From Akkermansiaceae bacterium (GTDB lineage Bacteria; Verrucomicrobiota; Verrucomicrobiia; Verrucomicrobiales; Akkermansiaceae): DNA of 34,518 nucleotides. Each line of letters opens with the position of its first letter. Position 1 is the first letter of the stretch. The position numbers and the translations under genes are program-made. The notes beneath the pieces are model-generated. The model searched no databases and had not been told where the DNA came from. It worked only from the letters and a program-made list of their open reading frames with translations. Below are positions 7,082 to 16,998 of the stretch, in pieces. Location of the stretch: NCBI GenBank assembly GCA_023299815.1, contig JALZWA010000095.1, positions 1-34,518 of the forward strand, read 5' to 3'.

Positions 7082-7688
7082 TTTCTTCGATGATTTTCTC
7101 CCCAGCCTTCTCCATCTCTTCGATCTGCTCCTGCTGTTGGCGCTGGGCCTCCTCTATCGCGTCCTCAATCATCCCCTTGTTGTTCTTGTAAAAGAGGAAC
7201 CCAAAGAGAATGACACCCAAGGTAATCAAACTCCCCAAATACCCACAGACGAGACCGGCAATCGCCATCCCTTTTCCATTCCGTGGCTCCTGAGGATTCT
7301 TGAAGGACTTCATCGCCATGTGCCCAGTGATGACCGCAGGAATCCCGAAGAGAATTCCCACGTAAACGCAAGAAGACAGAATCGCAAGAATACCACAAAC
7401 CAAACTCGCAATCGCCAAGCCACTCGTAGGAGGAATGGGAGCATAGGCTGCAGCTTGAGGGGCGCTCGCAGGATTCGTCTCCGGAGTCACGTAAGGAGAA
7501 GTTGAGTCACTGGACGCGGAAGCTGAAGAAAATTCAGAGACCTGGGCAAGTGGGAGCCATTCAGCCATTCCCTCACGCCACAGAAGATCACTCACACCCA
7601 CTTGCCCAGACGTGATACGAGTGCGCATCTCAGCTTCCTCAAAAGGCCCCTCTTGAGCACCACCCTTACTATAGAACCATTCATTCAT
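7071..7688 (-). CDS. GYF_2/DUF4190 membrane protein, paralogue 1
   Basis: 205-residue protein with an N-terminal GYF_2 (DUF4339) module: MNEWFYSKGGAQEGPFEEAE and DLLWREGMAEWLPL in residues 1-48. A Ser/Pro/Ala linker follows, then a DUF4190 segment with two membrane helices around GLAIASLVCGILAIL and GMAIAGLVCGYLGSLI, joined by GHMAMKSFKNP. A highly charged Gln/Glu-rich C-terminal helix, absent from its two paralogues, follows (about residues 172-205). GYF_2 is thought to bind proline-rich peptides; the biological role is unknown. An upstream in-frame TTG (7730) would add 14 residues derived from a decayed fabI tail, so I used the ATG at 7688. Third of three tandem copies. Confidence 0.82.
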   Translation of the reverse strand: MNEWFYSKGGAQEGPFEEAEMRTRITSGQVGVSDLLWREGMAEWLPLAQVSEFSSASASSDSTSPYVTPETNPASAPQAAAYAPIPPTSGLAIASLVCGILAILSSCVYVGILFGIPAVITGHMAMKSFKNPQEPRNGKGMAIAGLVCGYLGSLITLGVILFGFLFYKNNKGMIEDAIEEAQRQQQEQIEEMEKAGEKIIEENAE

Positions 7689-7698
7689 CTCGAAGAGA

Positions 7699-7733
7699 TT
7701 CCCATGATTTTCCGACGATCGTCGATACAAATC
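7699..7733 (-). pseudogene. decayed copy of the fabI 3' end (scar 1)
   Basis: Aligned without gaps to the last bases of fabI (8964-8995), 7701-7732 agrees at 21 of 32 positions by my count, including CCCATGAT and TCGA. It sits 13 bases before the GYF start codon; fabI sits 14 bases before its own GYF gene. I read it as the leftover of a tandem duplication. Confidence 0.5.
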
Positions 7734-7761
7734 ACGTCTTTAAAAGAGATTGAAAATCCGA

Positions 7762-8268
7762 TCAAAAATTTGATCCTTCGGACACGACCGCCACGGCGAT
7801 AACTCCAATCGTCAACAACTGAAAAGCGAGCCCGATATAGCCGCAGATCAGACCAGCAAGAGCCATCCCATGTCCGGCAATCTGACCCCTTGATTCCTTA
7901 ATCCGCTTCATTGCCATGTGCCCACAGATGATCGCAGGAATGGCAACCACTGCATTCACGTAACACATGATGAGGCTTAGGATCCCGCACACGAGAGAGG
8001 CGATGGCGAGTCCACTTGTCGGTGGAACTTGCGCATAGACCACCTCCTGCGGAGCTGCCACAGGATTGGTGCTGGGAGTGGCATAAGGTGATACCGGAGC
8101 AGCAGAGACAAGCTCGGCAACTTGAGCGAGCGGAAGCCACTCGCCCATTCCCTCACGCCAGACGAGATCCGTCGGTCCAACTTGGCCAGCAGCGATGCGC
8201 GATCGCATAGTCGCCTCATCAATCGGACCCTCTTGTTGGCCTGCTCGCCCGTAATACCATTCGCTCAT
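7762..8268 (-). CDS. GYF_2/DUF4190 membrane protein, paralogue 2
   Basis: 168-residue paralogue of its neighbours. GYF_2 module in residues 1-50 (MSEWYYGRAGQQEGPIDEAT, DLVWREGMGEWLPLAQ), a short Ala/Pro linker, then DUF4190 with two hydrophobic segments (GLAIASLVCGILSLIMCY and GMALAGLICGYIGLAFQL) separated by GHMAMKRIKES. It lacks the charged C-terminal helix of paralogue 1. Its stop codon lies inside the palindrome GATCAAA-AA-TTTGATC (7760-7775), which could act as a weak terminator or mRNA-stabilising hairpin. Likely an inner-membrane protein with the GYF_2 module in the cytoplasm; function unknown. Confidence 0.82.
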   Translation of the reverse strand: MSEWYYGRAGQQEGPIDEATMRSRIAAGQVGPTDLVWREGMGEWLPLAQVAELVSAAPVSPYATPSTNPVAAPQEVVYAQVPPTSGLAIASLVCGILSLIMCYVNAVVAIPAIICGHMAMKRIKESRGQIAGHGMALAGLICGYIGLAFQLLTIGVIAVAVVSEGSNF

Positions 8269-8278
8269 CGTGAGGACA

Positions 8279-8312
8279 CTCCCATGACTCGATAGCCTTC
8301 GTCGACATAAAT
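8279..8312 (-). pseudogene. decayed copy of the fabI 3' end (scar 2)
   Basis: Ungapped alignment of 8281-8312 with the fabI end (8964-8995) gives 22 of 32 identical bases by my count. Translated on the minus strand it still reads YVDEGYRVMG against YVDGGYEIMG at the end of FabI, 7 of 10 residues. The distance to the following GYF start codon is 13 bases, against 14 for real fabI. Confidence 0.68.
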
Positions 8313-8334
8313 TAACTCACGAGAAAAGAACTCA

Positions 8335-8363
8335 AAAAGAGAGGTCTCAACCCATCAAGAGAC
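8335..8363 (-). terminator. possible weak terminator or attenuator after GYF paralogue 3
   Basis: On the minus strand GTCTC (8363-8359) pairs with GAGAC (8348-8344) across a 10-base loop, followed by CTCTCTTTTT. The stem is only 5 bp, so partial termination between the paralogues is the most that can be proposed. Confidence 0.28.
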
Positions 8364-8380
8364 GGCCTGCTTGGTTTCGT

Positions 8381-8950
8381 CTATGGTGAAAACTGCCAGC
8401 TCTCCAACCCGCCTGACTCATCGTCCGATGAAGAACTACTGGCAGCGGCTGTCATAAAAAGGACGACAAAAAAGCCGATAATCACTAAGGAAATTAAGCT
8501 ACCAATGTAGCCGCAGATCAATCCGGCTATCGCCATCCCTTTTCCTCCCATTGCCAGCTGGGGATTCTTGAAAGACTTCATCGCCAGGTGCCCGCAAATG
8601 ACGGCAGGAATCCCGAAAATAATTCCTATATGAAAGCAGATCGAAAGGATCGCGAGAATTCCGCAGACCAAGCTAGCTATCGCTAATCCACTCGTGGGCG
8701 GAGCAGCCACATAGGCGACCGCAGGTTGTGCCGGATAAGGATTTGTCGAAGGAGTCGCGTAAGGAGAAGCTTGTGGGGCAGAGACAGCCGAAAGCTCACT
8801 CACCTGCCCCAGCAGAAGCCACTCAGGCATTCCCTCGCGCCAGACGAGATCACCTGAACCAACAAGGCCCTCAGCGATGCGCGACCGCATAGTCGCGTCA
8901 TCGATCGGGCCTTCTTGTTGGCCTCCTTGGCCGTAATACCACTCCGTCAT
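8381..8950 (-). CDS. GYF_2/DUF4190 membrane protein, paralogue 3
   Basis: 189-residue protein, first of the three tandem copies in transcription order, starting 6 bases after the fabI stop. GYF_2 module in residues 1-50 (MTEWYYGQGGQQEGPIDDAT, DLVWREGMPEWLLLGQ), a Pro/Tyr/Ala linker, then DUF4190 helices around GLAIASLVCGILAILSICFH and GMAIAGLICGYIGSLISL with GHLAMKSFKNPQ between. It ends in a Ser/Asp-rich tail. Coupling to fabI suggests steady expression with fatty-acid synthesis, but no functional link is known. The GHxAMKSFKNPQ loop is closer to paralogue 1 than to paralogue 2. Confidence 0.83.
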   Translation of the reverse strand: MTEWYYGQGGQQEGPIDDATMRSRIAEGLVGSGDLVWREGMPEWLLLGQVSELSAVSAPQASPYATPSTNPYPAQPAVAYVAAPPTSGLAIASLVCGILAILSICFHIGIIFGIPAVICGHLAMKSFKNPQLAMGGKGMAIAGLICGYIGSLISLVIIGFFVVLFMTAAASSSSSDDESGGLESWQFSP

Positions 8951-8956
8951 GGGAAT

Positions 8957-9733
8957 TTACATGCCCATGATCTCGTAACCACCATCGACATAAAGAACCT
9001 GCCCGGTGATCGAAGCGGAACCTTCACTCGCAAGGAAGACTCCGGTAGCACCCAGCTCTTCTGGAGTGCAGGAGCGCTGGAGAGGAGCGTGCTCTTCGTA
9101 GTGCTTAATCATGGATCCAAAACCGGAGATACCACGAGCGGCAAGAGTCTGAACGGGGCCAGCGCTGATGCAATTTACCCGAATCTTTCTCGATCCAAGA
9201 TCAGCCGCAAGGTAGCGAGTCGAAGCTTCGAGACTCGCCTTAGCAACTCCCATGACATTGTAGTGAGGAACAACCTTCGCCGCGCCATAGTAGGTCATCG
9301 CTACGATGCTTCCACCATCTGTCATCATCGGTGCGGCCCGCTGAGCAAGTGCCACGAGCGAGTAAGCGCTGATGTCGTGAGAAATGGCGTAAGCATCACG
9401 TGTCGTGCTCAAGAAATCACCTTCTAGCGCTTCTTTAGGAGCAAAGGCCACGGAGTGGAGCACGAGGTCGATCTTATCGGTATGCTTTTTGACGTTCTCG
9501 AAGAAGCTGTCGATCTCAGCATCGCTCGTGACATCACAGGGATACATCGCGATATCATCCCCGAAGGTTCCGGCGAGTTGCTCGACGTTGTCCTTCAGGC
9601 GATCGCCTTGGTAATTAAAAATCAATTTAGCTCCGGCATCTGCCCAAGCTTTGGCAATCGCCCAGGCAATGCTGCGCTTGTTCGCTACTCCAAAAATCAC
9701 TGCGGTCTTTCCGCTCAATGGCTGGTTACTCAT
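8957..9733 (-). CDS. fabI: enoyl-[acyl-carrier-protein] reductase (NADH)
   Basis: 258-residue FabI, which reduces the trans-2-enoyl-ACP double bond in the last step of each fatty-acid elongation cycle, in the cytoplasm. The short-chain dehydrogenase fold is visible: the divergent FabI cofactor motif GVANKRSIAWAIA (residues 15-27), SVAFAPKEALEG (94-105), and the catalytic set Tyr148, Tyr158 and Lys165 in YYGAAKVVPHYNVMGVAK, matching E. coli Tyr146, Tyr156 and Lys163. C-terminus is TGQVLYVDGGYEIMGM. I chose ATG 9733 (MSNQPLSGKTA) over the in-frame upstream start at 9745; GCGGGG lies just before it. Heads an operon with three GYF genes and DUF2752. Expected to be the triclosan target class. Confidence 0.95.
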   Translation of the reverse strand: MSNQPLSGKTAVIFGVANKRSIAWAIAKAWADAGAKLIFNYQGDRLKDNVEQLAGTFGDDIAMYPCDVTSDAEIDSFFENVKKHTDKIDLVLHSVAFAPKEALEGDFLSTTRDAYAISHDISAYSLVALAQRAAPMMTDGGSIVAMTYYGAAKVVPHYNVMGVAKASLEASTRYLAADLGSRKIRVNCISAGPVQTLAARGISGFGSMIKHYEEHAPLQRSCTPEELGATGVFLASEGSASITGQVLYVDGGYEIMGM

Positions 9734-9896
9734 CCCCGCAAGCATCCCTCAGCACGAGTGTTTTGACAATGCGAAAGACCTGATAAGCAAGAACAGCGAT
9801 ACTCGATCAGGAACAAGCGATTACCAGTGCCTGTAGAAATTCAGGCTTAATGATCTCTGGAATAATCTCAGTCGAAAAAAATCGAGAACATCCTGC

Positions 9897-9995
9897 CTAA
9901 GCTCCTCGTGCCGACATAGGCACCACAGCATCGGGATATCCGAGCTGTTGATGCCTCCATCGATAATTGTAAAACACTATTCAGTCGTAGATATT
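9897..9995 (-). pseudogene. C-terminal remnant of an IS3-type transposase
   Basis: About 33 codons on the minus strand read IYD-stop-IVFYNYRWRHQQLGYPD followed by AVVPMSARGA and a stop. The FYN-x-RxHQxLGY pattern is the conserved C-terminus of IS3-family OrfB integrases. The internal TGA (9981-9983) stands where relatives often have Trp or Tyr. Nothing of the catalytic DDE core remains. The remnant lies in the 278-base gap between gyrA and fabI, about 30 bases after the gyrA stop, and no inverted terminal repeats were recognised. The rest of the gap shows no gene. Confidence 0.6.
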
Positions 9996-10023
9996 GAACC
10001 TAGGAGTTGTGTGTCTTGCGCAT

Positions 10024-12657
10024 TTACTCCTCCTCTCCACTTCCTTCGGAAGCTTCATCGGATTCTTCTTCACCTGATTCATCATCCGGCATGACTCGAG
10101 CGATTGCCTGAAGCTTCTCCCCCTTTGTAAGAGTCACCAGCTTCACTCCTTGAGTGTTACGGCCGCATTCGCGGACGTCTGCCACTCGGATCCGGATACT
10201 CTGACCACCATCGGTCATCAGCATCAGCTCGTCATCCTCTTCGACTGAAGTCGCTCCGATGACTTGGCCTGTCTTCTCAGTGCACTTCATCGTGATCATT
10301 CCGACTCCACCACGATTCTTCGCCATGTAGTCGCCAAATGGAGTGCGCTTACCGATACCATTTTCAGAGGCGACCAGAAGTCGAGCGTCATCGTTCACGA
10401 CCGCGAGGCCGACAACGAAGTCCCCTTCTCTTGGCTTAATGCCTCGGACACCAGCAGAATTACGACCCATGACACGAGCTTGCTCTTCTTTAAAGCGGGT
10501 GCTCATGCCCTTGTGAGTGACGAGCATGACATCGTCCTTACCTGAAGTGAGGCGGACTCCGATCAGCTCATTACCCTCATCGAGCTTAATCGCAATCGTT
10601 CCCGCCTTCCGGTAGTTACGGAAGTCATTGAGGGTTGTCTTTTTGACCTTACCAGCGCGGGTTGCGAAGAAGACGTTGCCAGCATCCTCGGAAAAGGTAA
10701 TATCGTTTCCTTCCTCATCCTTACGGTATTCGAGACGAAGCACGGCCGCGATCGACTCCTCAGGAAGGAGACTGAGAACATTCTTAAGACTGCGCCCTTT
10801 CGAGGCACGAGATCCTTCTGGAAGTCCATAGACCCTCTCGACGTAGACTCGACCGGTGTTCGTGAAGAACATGAGGTAGTCATGCGCTTGCGCGGTGAAG
10901 AGGTGCTCGACGAAATCGCTCTCGTCGTCATCTGAAGCATTGCCATTTCGAGTCTCCATACCACGAACTCCTTTTCCCCCACGAGCCTGCACCCGATATT
11001 CGCTCGCTGCAGTGCGCTTGACGTAGCCTCGATGACTGAGAGTCACGATCATACCGTCATTCGAAATGAGATCCTCAATTGCAATCTCTCCTTCATCAGG
11101 AAGAATCGGGCAGCGACGCGGGGTAGCGTGCTTTTCCTTAATCTCCATGAGTTCTTCTTTGATAATCGCGAGAACGCGCTCTTCACGAGCAAGGATATCA
11201 AGGAGATCTTTGATCTCTTCGATGATGGCATCGTATTCTGCCTTAATCTTGTCCTGCTCCATCGCAGTGAGCTGATAGAGACGCAGCTCAAGAATAGCGT
11301 TCACCTGACGATCAGTGAACACGTATTTGTCACCTTCGATACTAGGTTGATTACGAATCAACACACCAAGCTCCTTGGCTGTCTTCAAAGAAAAATGATA
11401 CCCTTTGATCTTCTTGCGTGCTTCATCGCGATTCTTCGAGTCGCGGATCATCTTGATAAAGTCATCAAGGTGGCCCAACGCGAGAAGGTAAGCCTCTAAG
11501 TTCTCAGCGCGCTCCTCTGCCTTCCTAAGAAGATAGCGAGTGCGGCGGATGATGACCTCACGGCGGTGCTCAATAAAGGCATCCAACGCATCAAGTAGAC
11601 CAAGCTGTTTGGGTCGACGCTCATGAATCGCGAGCATATTGACCCCGAAAGATGTCTCCATTGCAGTGAGCTTGAAAAGCTGATTCACCACGACCTGAGG
11701 ACGAGCGTCACGCTTCAAGGTAATCTCAATACAGGTATCGTCTGCGGAAAGGTCACGCATTCCCGAGATATCGAGGAGGACCTTTTCCCGAACGAGTTCC
11801 GCGATTCTGATCTGAAGAGTTGCTCGGTTCACTCCATGAGGAACCTGGCGAATCATGATTTGTGAAGCACCAGTCTTGCTCTCAGTGACTTCCATGACAC
11901 CGCGCATTTTAATGCTGCCGCGTCCGGTTCGGAAGTAGCTATCGATCCCCTTATAACCGCGAATCTCACATGCCGAGGCAAAGTCAGGCCCCTTGATGTG
12001 CTCCTTCATCTCCTCAATCGTGATGTAGGGATTCTCGATCCGAGCGCAGACACCATCGATCACCTCGCCCATGTTATGGGCTGGGATATTGGTGGCCATA
12101 CCGACTGCAATTCCGGTTCCCCCGTTGACGAGGAGGTTTGGAATGGCCGCGGGCATGACGACTGGTTCGGTGGAATTTTCGTCGTAAGTAGTCTGATGAT
12201 CGACGGTATCTTTCTCAAGATCTGTCATCATCGCAGACCCCATATGCGTGAGGCGAGCCTCAGTATAACGCATTGCAGCCGGAGCATCCCCTTCTACGGA
12301 ACCGAAGTTACCCTGACCATTGACAAGCGTCTCACGCATTGTCCAAGGCTGGGCCATATTTACGAGGGTCGGATAAATCGCTCCATCACCGTGTGGGTGA
12401 TACTTACCCATCGTCTCGCCCACAATACGGGCACACTTAAGGTGAGCCTTCGATGCTGACAACGAAAGGTCATGGTGCATCGCGTAGAGCAGGCGTCGCT
12501 GTGATGGCTTGAGGCCATCTCGGGCATCGGGAAGCGCACGAGAGATAATAACGGACATCGAGTAGTCCAAAAAGGACTTCGACATTTCGTCGGCTACGTT
12601 GATCGACTCAACATAATCGCGTGGTGCGTCTGGTTCAGGAGTAATTTCTTCTGACAT
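10024..12657 (-). CDS. gyrA: DNA gyrase subunit A
   Basis: 877-residue GyrA, the DNA cutting and wrapping subunit of gyrase (A2B2), which introduces negative supercoils using ATP. The breakage-reunion domain starts at about residue 30 (SYSM-type segment FLDYSMSVII), with LKPSQRRLLYAM and the catalytic tyrosine Tyr131 in AAMRYTEARL. The C-terminal pinwheel has six-blade-type repeats, and its GyrA box is QARGGKGVRGM, which separates it from ParC. It ends in an acidic Glu/Ser tail. In the quinolone pocket HPHGDGAIYPTLV, residues equal to E. coli Ser83 and Asp87 are Gly92 and Pro96. ATG at 12657 is used; the codon before it is TTG. It lies 38 bases after gyrB, in one operon. Confidence 0.97.
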   Translation of the reverse strand: MSEEITPEPDAPRDYVESINVADEMSKSFLDYSMSVIISRALPDARDGLKPSQRRLLYAMHHDLSLSASKAHLKCARIVGETMGKYHPHGDGAIYPTLVNMAQPWTMRETLVNGQGNFGSVEGDAPAAMRYTEARLTHMGSAMMTDLEKDTVDHQTTYDENSTEPVVMPAAIPNLLVNGGTGIAVGMATNIPAHNMGEVIDGVCARIENPYITIEEMKEHIKGPDFASACEIRGYKGIDSYFRTGRGSIKMRGVMEVTESKTGASQIMIRQVPHGVNRATLQIRIAELVREKVLLDISGMRDLSADDTCIEITLKRDARPQVVVNQLFKLTAMETSFGVNMLAIHERRPKQLGLLDALDAFIEHRREVIIRRTRYLLRKAEERAENLEAYLLALGHLDDFIKMIRDSKNRDEARKKIKGYHFSLKTAKELGVLIRNQPSIEGDKYVFTDRQVNAILELRLYQLTAMEQDKIKAEYDAIIEEIKDLLDILAREERVLAIIKEELMEIKEKHATPRRCPILPDEGEIAIEDLISNDGMIVTLSHRGYVKRTAASEYRVQARGGKGVRGMETRNGNASDDDESDFVEHLFTAQAHDYLMFFTNTGRVYVERVYGLPEGSRASKGRSLKNVLSLLPEESIAAVLRLEYRKDEEGNDITFSEDAGNVFFATRAGKVKKTTLNDFRNYRKAGTIAIKLDEGNELIGVRLTSGKDDVMLVTHKGMSTRFKEEQARVMGRNSAGVRGIKPREGDFVVGLAVVNDDARLLVASENGIGKRTPFGDYMAKNRGGVGMITMKCTEKTGQVIGATSVEEDDELMLMTDGGQSIRIRVADVRECGRNTQGVKLVTLTKGEKLQAIARVMPDDESGEEESDEASEGSGEEE

Positions 12658-12698
12658 CAAAAATTAGGCTTAAAATTTAAAAGTAGGGAGGCTCTGGT

Positions 12699-15275
<2,577 letters not shown>

Positions 15276-15360
15276 TTAGAGGACCTGAGACAAGGTTGTT
15301 TCCTGAAATAAGTCTCTTTTTTTTTCTGGAAAATCACCCTTGAAAATAGGGCTGTTTTTT

Positions 15361-15383
15361 TAAAATAAGACTCTCGAAAGTCT
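15361..15383 (-). terminator. possible terminator of the zinc-ribbon gene
   Basis: On the minus strand AGACT (15383-15379) pairs with AGTCT (15372-15368) across 6 bases, overlaps the stop codon and is followed by TATTTTA. Short stem and interrupted T-run make this weak. Confidence 0.33.
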
Positions 15384-15801
15384 AAAATTGTGAATTGAGG
15401 AGATAAGCCACAACGAGCACAACTCCTAACACTAAAAGCCCCGCGATGAGCATCTTTATGACCGTTGCAACTTCCACTTTTTCTTTATGAGCCTCTGACA
15501 ATCCGGTGTTCGGACTTACCGCCCTTCTTCCTTTTGATCTAGTCGAAGGGGAAGAAGAAACTGGCTTTCCTGAAGGCTTAGCATTCGACGCTTCTTTTCC
15601 TAGATTTTCACGGCGAGAGAACGACCGAGGCTTTATCTCGATATTCTGAGGCAAGGACGGCACTGGAGCCGTAATTGCCTCGCCACATGAAGGACAAGGC
15701 CCAGTCACGCCAGCAAGTGAATCATCTACAGTTAAAGATATCCGACAGTGACCACAGTCGAAATGAATCACCGCCTCACTTAGCTGCTCTTGACCTTCCA
15801 T
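15382..15801 (-). CDS. zinc-ribbon protein with C-terminal membrane anchor
   Basis: 139-residue protein of unknown function. Residues 11-40 form a four-cysteine zinc ribbon: FDCGHCRISLTV (Cys16, Cys19) and GPCPSCGEAI (Cys36, Cys39). A basic, Ser/Lys/Arg-rich linker of about 70 residues follows, and then a single hydrophobic helix near the end, KMLIAGLLVLGVVLVVAYLL. The ribbon should face the cytoplasm if the helix is a tail anchor. Such anchored ribbons are common in Planctomycetota and Verrucomicrobiota without a known role. The ATG at 15801 is 41 bases downstream of the ribonuclease D stop, so the two may be co-transcribed. Confidence 0.75.
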   Translation of the reverse strand: MEGQEQLSEAVIHFDCGHCRISLTVDDSLAGVTGPCPSCGEAITAPVPSLPQNIEIKPRSFSRRENLGKEASNAKPSGKPVSSSPSTRSKGRRAVSPNTGLSEAHKEKVEVATVIKMLIAGLLVLGVVLVVAYLLNSQF

Positions 15802-15842
15802 AACTGACCTTAATCTTTCTTGCTCAAATCTCCAACAACAGA

Positions 15843-16901
15843 TTATTCAAAATCTAAAAGAGAGCACTGCCATTTTAAAAGGAGATTTTTGGCTTTTGCT
15901 CTCTCTCCCACAATTTGCTCAAGAATCGGACGAGACGCAATCACTGAAGGATCAATCCCTAAATCATGAGCAATGCTGTTTCGCCGATCCATCAACTCTT
16001 TTAAAGATTTTTCAAATAGAGGATTCCTCTTTCTTCTCTCGCGCGCCGGTCGTTTAGGCCATTCTGATTCAGGAATACCTTGTGCCACTTCGATCGCTTT
16101 TTCCAGTCTCTCCTGTCGATCCGAACGAAGTTTTGGAGGAATTCTTATTTCGAGATTCTGGGAAAGTCTCTCAGCCCATTCGATGAGCTGCTTATTACCA
16201 GTGATCATAAAGCTAGGACGATTCCATGCCGCAGCCTCCTGATCGCGCCAGTTCCACAACTCGCGGAGAAAGACCAGCCCCTCAGGTCTTAGCTTACCAC
16301 TTCCCCCAATTCTCCACGACTCTTTCACTTCAGACTCGCGAGCCAGAACCCGTCGCTGAGCTCCTTCACAAGACTCAACGAACCAATCATATCGACCCAA
16401 CTCCCTGAGCCGAGCTTCTACTTGCGCAGCCAAAGGAAGAAGATATCGAACATCATTGATTGCATACTCCAACATCTTTTCACTCAGAGGTCGCTTTCCC
16501 CAATCAGCTTTTTGTGAACTTTTCGATAATTCCACCTCGAAATACGCCTCAACCAAACTCGCATATCCAAAGCGCTGGTGACCTAGTAACTGCGCGGCAA
16601 TCTGGGTATCGAAGAGCATAGGAGGCACAAACCCCCACTCACGAATCATCAATGACATGTCATAGTCTGCCCCGTGCATCCAGATGCTAGCAGATTTCAG
16701 CCAACCCGAGAGAGGTGCCACCGAATTATCCGCAAGCGGATCAACCAAAGCTACCTCATCACCGTAACAGACTTGTATCAGGCAAATACGTTCTGAGTGC
16801 CGGTAAAGGCTATCTGCCTCAAGGTCGAGACCGACCAATCCTGGCCCATTTGGCAATCGATCCACCAACTGAGCTGGGTCTGAATAATGATTTTGCGTCA
16901 T
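15843..16901 (-). CDS. rnd: ribonuclease D
   Basis: 352-residue 3'-5' exoribonuclease of the DEDDy family, which trims tRNA and other stable RNA 3' ends; near the 375 residues of E. coli RNase D. Exo I: GLDLEADSL (Asp26, Glu28). Exo II: WMHGADYDMSLM (Asp81). Exo III: YAINDVRYLLPL (Tyr146, Asp150). The region from about residue 200 to 290, with LRELWNWRDQEAAAWNRP and KQLIEWAERL, fits an HRDC RNA-binding domain; a shorter second helical region (RRNSIAHDLGIDPSVIASRP) follows. The ATG at 16901 lies three bases after the T-run of the terminator of the upstream gene, so its leader must be very short or include that hairpin. Confidence 0.92.
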   Translation of the reverse strand: MTQNHYSDPAQLVDRLPNGPGLVGLDLEADSLYRHSERICLIQVCYGDEVALVDPLADNSVAPLSGWLKSASIWMHGADYDMSLMIREWGFVPPMLFDTQIAAQLLGHQRFGYASLVEAYFEVELSKSSQKADWGKRPLSEKMLEYAINDVRYLLPLAAQVEARLRELGRYDWFVESCEGAQRRVLARESEVKESWRIGGSGKLRPEGLVFLRELWNWRDQEAAAWNRPSFMITGNKQLIEWAERLSQNLEIRIPPKLRSDRQERLEKAIEVAQGIPESEWPKRPARERRKRNPLFEKSLKELMDRRNSIAHDLGIDPSVIASRPILEQIVGERAKAKNLLLKWQCSLLDFE

Positions 16902-16903
16902 CT

Positions 16904-16938
16904 AAAAAAAAAGCGGGGAAGCATTACTTCCCCGCTTT
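16904..16938 (-). terminator. strong Rho-independent terminator after the subtilase gene
   Basis: Perfect 12-bp stem AAAGCGGGGAAG/CTTCCCCGCTTT with a 5-base loop (minus strand), followed by nine T (16912-16904). It ends the subtilase transcript 60 bases after its stop and directly abuts the ribonuclease D start. Confidence 0.92.
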
Positions 16939-16958
16939 GTAGATATTTTTTCGAACGA

Positions 16959-16987
16959 CTACAACCTTCGGACTGAAGTAATTGTAG
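16959..16987 (-). other. hairpin upstream of the terminator
   Basis: CTACAA (16987-16982) pairs with TTGTAG (16964-16959), and inside it CTTC pairs with GAAG. It has no T-run, so it is not itself a terminator. Together with the terminator below it forms a two-hairpin, roughly 85-base segment between the subtilase stop and rnd. Confidence 0.35.
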
Positions 16988-16998
16988 AAAAAAGAACC

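Noticed and set aside
7071-7730. Start of GYF paralogue 1 at the upstream TTG (7730)
   Set aside because: The added 14 residues are translated from the decayed fabI tail; the ATG at 7688 matches the starts of both paralogues.
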